This document shows positions 54,629 to 64,000 of a stretch of DNA of 64,000 nt, one piece after another. Numbering within the stretch: the first letter of the stretch is position 1; every line of letters begins with the position of its first letter. Under the pieces are notes generated by a model. That model made no database searches, was not told the DNA's origin, and saw nothing but the letters and a program-made list of their open reading frames with translations. A program made the position numbers and the translations under genes. The stretch covers positions 186,001-250,000 of the forward strand of contig NZ_SMTE01000011.1 of assembly GCF_004357765.1 (NCBI RefSeq). Reading direction: 5' to 3'. Source of the DNA: Pseudomonas putida. Its GTDB lineage: Bacteria > Pseudomonadota > Gammaproteobacteria > Pseudomonadales > Pseudomonadaceae.

Positions 54629-55396
54629 ATGGTTTTTGATCAGGTCCGCCAACGGCGCCTGTCGGACGATATCGTCGACCGGTTGGAAGGGATGATTCTG
54701 GAAGGCACGCTGACGTCGGGACAGCGGCTGCCGGCCGAGCGCGTCCTCGCCGAGCAGTTCGGCGTGTCCCGCCCGTCACTGCGTGAGGCGATCCAGAAGC
54801 TGGTGGCCAAGGGCTTGCTGGTCAGTCGCCAAGGGGGTGGCAATTTTGTCGCCGAGTCGCTCGGCTCGACGTTCAGCGATCCGCTGCTGCAGCTGTTGGA
54901 GCACAGTGCCGAGGCCCAGCGCGACCTGCTGGAATTTCGCCATACCCTGGAAGCCTCCTGCGCCTACTACGCCGCGCTGCGCGCTACCGAGCCTGACCGC
55001 GCGCGCCTGAAGGCAGCCTTCGACACCCTGCAGGATTGTTACGCCAGGGCCGACGAAGTCACTCGGGCAGAGGAAGGCGCAGCCGATGCACGCTTCCACC
55101 TGGCGATTGCCGAGGCCAGCCATAACGCGGTGCTGTTGCACACCATCCGCGGGTTGTTCGATTTGCTCAAGCGTAATGTGGTGACCAACATCGGCGGCAT
55201 GTATCAACAGCGCGCGGAGACGCGCGACATGCTGATCAGTCAGCACCGCGAGTTGTATCAGGCGATCGTCGAGGGTCGGGCAGAGGAGGCGCGGGAGGTG
55301 TCGAGCCGGCACATTCTGTATGTGCAGGAAGTGCTCGAGGAAGCCCAGGACGAGGCCCAGCGAGTGGCACGGGCGGAGCGGCGCAGCGGGCGCTGA
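54629..55396 (+). CDS. lldR: Lactate-responsive GntR/FadR-family regulator
   Basis: The protein has 255 residues. The N-terminal winged helix reads LSDDIVDRLEGMILEGTLTSGQRLPAERVLAEQFGVSRPSLREAIQKL (cited as RLPAERVLAEQFGVSRPSLR), followed by a FCD effector domain with the metal-ligand pattern D...H...H (FHLAIAEASHN, SQHRELYQAI). The start could be GTG 54626 or ATG 54629; GGAG lies 8-10 bp upstream of both. It is divergent from lldP and represses lldPD-dld in the absence of lactate. Confidence 0.9.
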   Translation: MVFDQVRQRRLSDDIVDRLEGMILEGTLTSGQRLPAERVLAEQFGVSRPSLREAIQKLVAKGLLVSRQGGGNFVAESLGSTFSDPLLQLLEHSAEAQRDLLEFRHTLEASCAYYAALRATEPDRARLKAAFDTLQDCYARADEVTRAEEGAADARFHLAIAEASHNAVLLHTIRGLFDLLKRNVVTNIGGMYQQRAETRDMLISQHRELYQAIVEGRAEEAREVSSRHILYVQEVLEEAQDEAQRVARAERRSGR

Positions 55397-55410
55397 AAGC
55401 TGTATTGGGT

Positions 55411-55501
55411 CATTCGCGGGACAAGCCCGCTCCCACAGGATCTGTGCCGAGCGTCGGTCAGCGCAGATCCTGTGGGAGCGGGCTTGTCTCGCGAAAGGGC
55501 C
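55411..55501. repeat. Paired REP elements (BIME)
   Basis: Two facing REP units (TTCGCGGGACAAGCCCGCTC and GAGCGGGCTTGTCTCGCGAA) with matching CCCACAGGATCTG / CAGATCCTGTGGG arms lie between convergent lldR and smpB. Confidence 0.9.
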
Positions 55502-55520
55502 GCAGCAGGCTAGAGAAGAC

Positions 55521-56003
55521 TCAGTCTTCCTTGCCCTTGTTGCGCACCGCACGCTGCAGCTCGCGGTTGGAGTCGCGTTCGCGCACGACATCGCGCTTGT
55601 CGAACTCCTTCTTGCCCTTGCCAAGGGCGATTTCGCACTTGATCAGGTGCTTGCTCCAGTACAGCGCCAGTGCCACGCAGGTATAACCCTTCTGCGCGAC
55701 AGCCGCTTCCAGGCGCTCGAGTTCGCGCTTGTTCAGCAGCAGCTTACGGGTGCGGATCGGGTCGGCGATGACGTGGGTGCTGGCGGTGGTCAGCGGGGTG
55801 ATGTGGCTGCCGAACAGCCAGGCTTCGCCATCCTTGAGCAGCACGTAGCTGTCGGTCAGGTGCGCCTTGCCGGCCCGCAGGCTCTTTACTTCCCAACCGG
55901 ACAGGACCAGTCCGGCCTCGAACTTGTGTTCGATGAAGTAATCGTGTCGCGCTTTCTTGTTTTGCGCGATGGTCCCGGTCGGATGTTTCTTTTGCTTAGC
56001 CAT
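55521..56003 (-). CDS. smpB: SsrA-binding protein
   Basis: The protein has 160 residues, the family length. It contains the OB-fold core [20 protein letters not shown], followed by [17 protein letters not shown], and the basic C-terminal tail ([19 protein letters not shown]). SmpB binds the tRNA-like part of tmRNA and carries it to stalled ribosomes. Its RNA partner ssrA lies about 9 kb away in this window. It is divergent from ratA, as in other pseudomonads. Confidence 0.96.
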   Translation of the reverse strand: MAKQKKHPTGTIAQNKKARHDYFIEHKFEAGLVLSGWEVKSLRAGKAHLTDSYVLLKDGEAWLFGSHITPLTTASTHVIADPIRTRKLLLNKRELERLEAAVAQKGYTCVALALYWSKHLIKCEIALGKGKKEFDKRDVVRERDSNRELQRAVRNKGKED

Positions 56004-56165
56004 AGGGGCGGCATTATAGGCAGTCGCCGCGTCGTCGGCTACGGGATTTCAGTGTGCTTGAGCCACTGCAATGAATACCGGACAATACAAAACCTGTCAC
56101 ATGTACAGAACCTGTTTTCGGCACGCTGCGAAGCGCCGCCACCCAGCCTTGGAAGTGATGCCTGG

Positions 56166-56600
56166 ATGACTACCCATATTCAACGCTCCGCCCTGCTGCC
56201 GTACCCCGCCCAGGCGCTCTACGATCTGGTCAACGATGTGGCCAGCTACCCGCAGTTTCTGCCTTGGTGCTCGGACTCCACGGTGCTCGAAGCCAGCGAC
56301 GCGCACATGCGCGCGAAGCTTGAAGTGGCCAAGGGCGGAATGAGCCAGCAGTTCGTCACGCGCAACTCGCTGGTGCCTGGGCAATCGATCGAGATGAACC
56401 TGGAGGAGGGGCCTTTCACCCAGTTACATGGGGTGTGGGTATTCAAGGCGCTGGGCGAAAAGGCCTGCAAGATCAGCCTGGACCTGTCGTTCGATTACGC
56501 AGGCCCGTTGGTGCGCGCTACCCTCGGTCCGCTGTTCAATCAGGCGGCCAATACCCTGGTCGATGCCTTCTGTCAGCGCGCCAAGCAGCTACACGGCTGA
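56166..56600 (+). CDS. ratA: RatA/COQ10-type START-domain protein
   Basis: The protein has 144 residues and is a polyketide cyclase/START fold of the Coq10 family. It starts MTTHIQRSALLPYPAQALYDLVNDV, with YPQFLPWC and FKALGEKACKISLDLSFDY as conserved parts. In bacteria it is called ubiquinone-binding protein or RatA (reported to inhibit 70S ribosome assembly in E. coli). The long open frame upstream (to 55320) is an artefact; the ATG at 56166 lies in the usual place opposite smpB. The rnfH gene that normally follows is missing here. Confidence 0.9.
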   Translation: MTTHIQRSALLPYPAQALYDLVNDVASYPQFLPWCSDSTVLEASDAHMRAKLEVAKGGMSQQFVTRNSLVPGQSIEMNLEEGPFTQLHGVWVFKALGEKACKISLDLSFDYAGPLVRATLGPLFNQAANTLVDAFCQRAKQLHG

Positions 56601-56618
56601 GGTTTCAGCAGCATCCAC

Positions 56619-56649
56619 AAAAAAGCCCGGGCCATGGCCCGGGCTTTTT
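56619..56649. terminator. Bidirectional terminator between ratA and bamE
   Basis: AAAAAAGCCCGGGCC-AT-GGCCCGGGCTTTTT is a near-perfect palindrome with A/T tails on both sides, placed between convergent genes. Confidence 0.92.
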
Positions 56650-56665
56650 CTGTATACGCCTGCAA

Positions 56666-57196
56666 TTACTGCGGTGAAGTTTCCAGCGGTGCCGGCGTCG
56701 GGACAGGGGTGGTCTCGATGGTGTCGATCTCGCGCTGGATCGACTCTTCGGTGGAGCCTGGCTTGGCCGGCTTTTCTTCCGGTTGAGCTGGCGCCTGGCC
56801 TTCGGTTGCTGGGCTGACGGTAGTGTCGCCGCTGCCGCCGAGGATCTCCTGGTCGCGGCTCACGCCCGGCATGAAGTCGCCCGACAGGCTGACCAGTTGG
56901 TCGCTGTCGTTGAAGAACACGCTCATGCGCTCCTGCTGGCGTTTGCCGCCGCCTGGCTGCAGGCTGTACAGGTAGTCCCACCGATTGGTGTTGAAGGTGT
57001 CCTGGAGGAGGGGGTTACCCATGATAAACCTTACTTGCCGACGGGTCATTCCGGGGCGTAATTGGTCTATCATGTCTTGCGTGACGACATTGCCCTGCTG
57101 GATGTCGATTTTGTAAACCCCGGGAAACGAGCAACCGGCGAGTGCGAGCAGTCCCACGAACGTGAGGCTGGTTAGCAAGAGCTTGGTGTTTTGCAT
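56666..57196 (-). CDS. bamE: Outer membrane assembly lipoprotein BamE (OmlA)
   Basis: The protein has 176 residues. A lipoprotein signal ends in the lipobox LALAGC (Cys at about residue 22). The BamE fold follows, with [23 protein letters not shown] and [17 protein letters not shown] (cited separately). A Pro/Thr/Glu-rich tail of about 60 residues extends beyond E. coli BamE, as in other pseudomonads. It works in the BAM complex that inserts outer-membrane beta-barrels. ATG 57196 is preferred to 57238, which would put extra residues before the signal. It is divergent from fur. Confidence 0.93.
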   Translation of the reverse strand: MQNTKLLLTSLTFVGLLALAGCSFPGVYKIDIQQGNVVTQDMIDQLRPGMTRRQVRFIMGNPLLQDTFNTNRWDYLYSLQPGGGKRQQERMSVFFNDSDQLVSLSGDFMPGVSRDQEILGGSGDTTVSPATEGQAPAQPEEKPAKPGSTEESIQREIDTIETTPVPTPAPLETSPQ

Positions 57197-57293
57197 CGGT
57201 GGGCGACTTCCACTATCTTGGCTGGACAACGTAAACACCGATCATACCCGTATTAAGAGAAGCTGCGAAGCAGCATCGGCGAGAAAGCTGACC

Positions 57294-57698
57294 ATGGTTG
57301 AAAATAGCGAATTGCGCAAAGCCGGTCTCAAGGTGACCCTGCCTCGAGTCAAGATCCTTCAAATGCTCGATTCGACCGAGCAACGCCACATGAGTGCCGA
57401 GGATGTCTACAAGGCGCTGATGGAGGCTGGCGAGGACGTCGGTCTCGCAACCGTCTATCGCGTTCTGACCCAGTTCGAGGCGGCAGGCCTGGTGGTTCGC
57501 CACAACTTCGACGGCGGCCATGCGGTGTTCGAGCTGGCAGATGGCGGTCACCACGACCATATGGTCAACGTGGAGACCAGCGAGGTCATCGAGTTCATGG
57601 ATGCTGAAATCGAGCGTCGTCAGAAAGAGATCGTGGCCGAGCATGGCTACGAACTGGTGGACCACAATCTGGTCCTCTATGTGCGTAAGAAAAAGTAA
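57294..57698 (+). CDS. fur: Ferric uptake regulator
   Basis: The protein has 134 residues, the length of Pseudomonas Fur. It starts MVENSELRKAGLKVTLPRVK, with a winged helix (HMSAEDVYKALMEAGEDVGLATVYRVL in part) and the metal-site cluster GGHHDHMVNVETSEVIEF. It represses iron-uptake genes when loaded with Fe2+. The upstream in-frame ATG at 57162 lies inside the divergent bamE gene, so 57294 is the start. A terminator follows. Confidence 0.96.
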   Translation: MVENSELRKAGLKVTLPRVKILQMLDSTEQRHMSAEDVYKALMEAGEDVGLATVYRVLTQFEAAGLVVRHNFDGGHAVFELADGGHHDHMVNVETSEVIEFMDAEIERRQKEIVAEHGYELVDHNLVLYVRKKK

Positions 57699-57719
57699 CG
57701 ATTAAATCGTTATAAATAG

Positions 57720-57752
57720 CAAAGGCGACCTTCGGGTCGCCTTTGTGCTTTC
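57720..57752 (+). terminator. Rho-independent terminator after fur
   Basis: AAAGGCGACC-TTCG-GGTCGCCTTT is a 10-bp stem with a stable UUCG-type tetraloop, followed by GTGCTTTCT. It can also serve recN from the other side. Confidence 0.85.
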
Positions 57753-57774
57753 TGCGTTGGTGTTCGAGCTGGCT

Positions 57775-59448
57775 CTATACCTTGCTGCTCACCACCATCT
57801 TGCGCGCATGGGCCAGTGATTCCTTGGTCAGGTCGATGCCGCCCAGCATCCTTGCCACCTCTTCGACCCTCTCGCGTTTGCCCAGGCTTGCCACGGCGGT
57901 GTGCGTGGTATCGCTGTTGCGTACCTTGTGCACGAACAGGTGGTGATGTCCCTGGGCGGCTACCTGCGGTAAATGGGTCACGGTCAGCACCTGACCACGC
58001 TCGCCCAGTCGACGCAGCAGTTGGCCGACGATTTCCGCCGTGGGGCCACCAATGCCCACATCCACTTCATCGAACACCAGGGTCGGGATGCGTGAAGTCT
58101 GCGCGGTGATGACCTGGATCGCCAGGCTGATACGCGACAGTTCCCCGCCGGAGGCGACCTTGGCCAGGCCTTTCAGTGGTTGCCCCGGGTTGGCGCTGAC
58201 CAACAGCTCGATCTGCTCCAGGCCGTGAGGGGAGAGATCGGTGCCTTCGTTGGGCGTGAGTTCGATGCAGAAGCGACCGCCCGGCATGCCTAGGCGCTGC
58301 ACCTCCTGCTCCACGGCGACCGCCAGTTGCTGGGCGGCCTGTCGGCGCAAGGCGCTCAGCTCGGCGGCCTTGGCCTGGTAATGCTGGGCGAAAGCCGCTT
58401 GCTCATCGGCCAGGCGTTCGAGCGCTTCGTCACTGGCGTTGAGGCCTTCGAGTTCATCCATCAACTGCTGTTGCAGGTGTGGCAGCTCGGTCGGGTGCAC
58501 CCGGTGTTTGCGGGCAAGGGTGTAGATCGTGTCGAGGCGCTCTTCCAGGGCCTGCAGGCGCATGGGATCGGCGTCGAAATTGTCGAGGAAGCGGTTGAGT
58601 TCGCCGACCGCCTCTTCGACCTGAATCTGCGCGCTGGCAATCATGTTGGCCGCTTCGCCGAGTGCCTTGGGCGCATTGGCTGCGGCGCCCAGGCGATTGA
58701 GGCTTGAGGTGAGGGCGCTTAGCACGTTGCCCGAATCGCTTTCGCTGCACTGGTCGATGACCTGTCGGCAAATGCCGAACAGGGCCTCGGCGTTGGTCAG
58801 GTTCTTGTGCTCCTGTTCGAGCTGTTCCAGCTCGTTTTCGCCCAGGCCGAGGTTGTCGAGCTCTTCGAGCTGATAGCTGAGCAACTGATGACGGGCGCGT
58901 TGCTCGTCACCGGAGTTGGTCAGCCGTTCCAGCTCCAGGCGCGTCTGGTTCCAGCGCTTGGCGGCCAGTTGCACCTGACGCGCGAGGTCGATGGCACCGG
59001 CGTACTCATCCAGTAGCCGGCGGTGGGTGTCGGTCTTCAGTAGCGACTGGTGTTCGTGCTGGCTGTGGATGTCGATCAGCAGCTCGCCCAGCGCCTTGAG
59101 GTCGCCCAGTGGGCAGGGGGTGCCGTTGATGTAGCCACGGCTGCGGCCTTCGGCGGTGATCACCCGGCGCAGGATGCACGGCCCGTCGTTGGCCAGGTCG
59201 CGCTCGGCCAGCCAGGTGCCTGCCTCGGGAATGTCCGCGAGGTCGAAGGTGGCGAGGATGTCTGCCTTGTCCGCGCCGGGGCGCACCACGCCGCTGTCGG
59301 CACGGTCGCCGAGGGCGAGGCCGAGGGCGTCGAGCATGATCGACTTGCCCGCACCGGTCTCGCCGGTGATGACGGACATGCCGCGGTCAAGTTCGAGATC
59401 GAGGTGTTCGACGATGGCGTAGTTATGGATGGACAGGTGCACCAGCAT
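57775..59448 (-). CDS. recN: DNA repair protein RecN (SMC-like ATPase)
   Basis: The protein has 557 residues, the family length. Walker A is GETGAGKSIML near the N-terminus, the signature motif is ASGGELSRISLAIQ, and Walker B is TLVFDEVDVGIGG. A long coiled coil lies between (about 150-370). RecN acts early in double-strand break repair and is a classic SOS gene; a LexA box lies 25 bp upstream of its start. Confidence 0.96.
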   Translation of the reverse strand: MLVHLSIHNYAIVEHLDLELDRGMSVITGETGAGKSIMLDALGLALGDRADSGVVRPGADKADILATFDLADIPEAGTWLAERDLANDGPCILRRVITAEGRSRGYINGTPCPLGDLKALGELLIDIHSQHEHQSLLKTDTHRRLLDEYAGAIDLARQVQLAAKRWNQTRLELERLTNSGDEQRARHQLLSYQLEELDNLGLGENELEQLEQEHKNLTNAEALFGICRQVIDQCSESDSGNVLSALTSSLNRLGAAANAPKALGEAANMIASAQIQVEEAVGELNRFLDNFDADPMRLQALEERLDTIYTLARKHRVHPTELPHLQQQLMDELEGLNASDEALERLADEQAAFAQHYQAKAAELSALRRQAAQQLAVAVEQEVQRLGMPGGRFCIELTPNEGTDLSPHGLEQIELLVSANPGQPLKGLAKVASGGELSRISLAIQVITAQTSRIPTLVFDEVDVGIGGPTAEIVGQLLRRLGERGQVLTVTHLPQVAAQGHHHLFVHKVRNSDTTHTAVASLGKRERVEEVARMLGGIDLTKESLAHARKMVVSSKV

Positions 59449-59472
59449 GAGGGCGGCTCCCGAAGATCGTGT

Positions 59473-59488
59473 CTGGTTATTTATACAG
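59473..59488 (-). promoter_or_regulatory. LexA (SOS) box of recN
   Basis: On the minus strand CTGTATAAATAACCAG fits CTG-N10-CAG with the AT-rich core typical of LexA sites, directly upstream of recN. Confidence 0.82.
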
Positions 59489-59553
59489 TAGTTTTTTCGA
59501 CTCTGCCAAGGCCCGTCCGGAGAATCTCCTGGGCCGTCGTCGGGCGGTCAGCC

Positions 59554-59581
59554 CTTGAACCTGATTTTTCCGACCCCATAT
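59554..59581 (+). promoter_or_regulatory. Sigma-32 heat-shock promoter of grpE-dnaK-dnaJ
   Basis: CTTGAA (59554) and CCCCATAT (59574) are spaced 14 bp apart, matching the sigma-32 consensus CTTGAA-N11-15-CCCCAT-T. It lies 57 bp before the grpE ATG. Confidence 0.9.
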
Positions 59582-59638
59582 AGCCGGCAGACACGACGAG
59601 CTTGGCTCGCCCTACAGAAATTGCGAAGGAGAACCCCA

Positions 59639-60193
59639 ATGGCTGACGAACAGCTGGATGAGAAGAACCTTAACGCCGAAGAAGCTGGCGCAGACAACAC
59701 CGATGCCCGCGTTCAAGAGCTCGAGGAGCAGCTGGCCGCGGCCAAGGATCAATCCCTGCGCGCTGTCGCCGACCTGCAGAACGTGCGTCGCCGCGCCGAG
59801 CAGGATGTCGAGAAAGCCCATAAGTTCGCCCTGGAGAAGTTCGCCGGTGACCTGCTGCCGGTGATCGACAGCCTGGAGCGTGGCCTGGAGCTGTCCAGCG
59901 CCGACGACGAGAACATCAAGCCGATGCGTGAAGGCATCGAGCTGACCCTGAAAATGTTCCACGACACCCTCAAGCGCTACAACCTCGAGCCGCTGGATCC
60001 GCACGGCGAGCCATTCAACGCCGAGCACCACCAGGCCATGGCCATGCAGGAAAGCGCAGAGGTCGAGCCCAACAGCGTGCTCAAGGTGTTCCAGAAGGGC
60101 TACCTGCTCAATGGTCGCCTGCTGCGCCCCGCGATGGTGGTGGTCAGCAAGGCGCCGGTTGCTCCGCAACCTTCTATCGACGAGCAGGCTTGA
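59639..60193 (+). CDS. grpE: GrpE nucleotide exchange factor
   Basis: The protein has 184 residues. A long N-terminal helix ([20 protein letters not shown], then [17 protein letters not shown]) and the C-terminal beta domain ([20 protein letters not shown]) are typical. It releases ADP from DnaK. The ATG at 59639 follows GAAGGAG; the frame upstream runs through the heat-shock promoter. Confidence 0.96.
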   Translation: MADEQLDEKNLNAEEAGADNTDARVQELEEQLAAAKDQSLRAVADLQNVRRRAEQDVEKAHKFALEKFAGDLLPVIDSLERGLELSSADDENIKPMREGIELTLKMFHDTLKRYNLEPLDPHGEPFNAEHHQAMAMQESAEVEPNSVLKVFQKGYLLNGRLLRPAMVVVSKAPVAPQPSIDEQA

Positions 60194-60294
60194 AATCCTT
60201 CGGGGCATCCCCATCTAGGTGTCAAGCGTTCAAGTATTACCGCAGTTGCCCAAAGTAGCGGCTGCCACCCCATTCAAGTTTCGGGAGAGTTAAC

Positions 60295-62217
<1,923 letters not shown>

Positions 62218-62235
62218 TGCCTGCATGTTGTCGGT

Positions 62236-62261
62236 CAGCCACCGCCGTTTGGCGGTGAGCT
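62236..62261 (+). other. Hairpin in the dnaK-dnaJ spacer
   Basis: CACCGCC-GTTT-GGCGGTG (7 bp, extended by CAGC/GCTG with one mismatch) lies 20 bp after dnaK without a U tract. It may stabilise the dnaK transcript or reduce read-through into dnaJ. Confidence 0.5.
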
Positions 62262-62420
62262 GGTAGGATGTCGCCGCGCGGGGGCTTGCTCCCGCGTTGG
62301 TGTGTCTGGAATACGAGAATTTTTACAGCATCTGTCAGAGCCTCTCGGAGGTTGGCAGGTGTTGCGGCACAGCGCATAGCGCAGAGGTATGCCGAACGCC
62401 CTCAAGAGTGCAAATGACCT

Positions 62421-64000
<1,580 letters not shown>

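Noticed and set aside
55320-56165. N-terminal extension of ratA to 426 residues
   Set aside because: The extra part is antisense to smpB and covers REP DNA; the START domain alone is the family length.

Overview
The window is chromosomal DNA of a Pseudomonas, most likely of the P. putida group. The evidence is the high GC content, the P. putida-type REP elements, and the gene order lldR-lldPD-dld / smpB-ratA / bamE-fur / recN / grpE-dnaK-dnaJ-dapB, which is familiar from Pseudomonas genomes. No species can be fixed from the sequence alone.

Layout. (1) 1-4.95 kb: a hexarate (glucarate/galactarate-type) catabolic patch with the end of a transporter gene, glucarate dehydratase, a LysR regulator, a D-2-hydroxyacid dehydrogenase and an MFS sugar-acid transporter. 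(2) 5.35-6.74 kb: a GABA/amino-acid permease. (3) 6.98-12.40 kb: a tightly overlapping operon encoding a Gram-negative stressosome (RsbR, RsbS, RsbT, RsbX-like) followed by a soluble histidine kinase and a REC-PAS-HK-REC hybrid kinase. (4) 12.45-14.62 kb: a chemoreceptor. (5) About 14.85-46.57 kb: a roughly 31.7 kb integrative element inserted at the 3' end of the tmRNA gene ssrA. (6) 46.57-64.0 kb: core chromosome with ssrA, small Pseudomonas-specific genes, the lactate utilisation locus, smpB, ratA, bamE, fur, recN, grpE-dnaK-dnaJ and the start of dapB.

The element. A tyrosine integrase lies next to ssrA at the right end. A degenerate copy of the ssrA 3' end plus terminator marks the left end. 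Paired TTGGAATAC sites 12 bp apart occur just inside both ends and look like integrase arm sites. From left to right it carries: an unknown gene; an AlpA-type regulator and an inovirus Gp2-type protein (satellite/prophage-like maintenance genes); a first defence-like cluster; a phage/ICE recombination cluster (RadC, a directionality-factor-like protein, YqaJ exonuclease, DUF932, a glycine-zipper zinc-ribbon protein); a second defence-like cluster; and a BrxR/CapW-type WYL regulator.

The two clusters are the main points of interest. Cluster A (18.5-29.6 kb) places a sacsin-like GHKL ATPase fused to a NOV_C/DUF3883 PD-(D/E)XK nuclease divergently from a translationally coupled run of excisionase-like HTH protein, UvrD helicase with a Cas4/AddB-like Fe-S nuclease, type III Mod methylase and type III Res helicase-nuclease. 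It looks like a type III restriction system with added helicase-nuclease and GHKL-nuclease parts. Cluster B (35.1-43.4 kb) is five co-directional genes: two dynamin-like large GTPases, a coiled-coil tail-anchored protein, a glycine-zipper putative membrane protein and an AAA+ ATPase with C-terminal leucine-rich-variant-like repeats. I cannot assign cluster B to a named system. Function in defence is inferred from domains and context for both.
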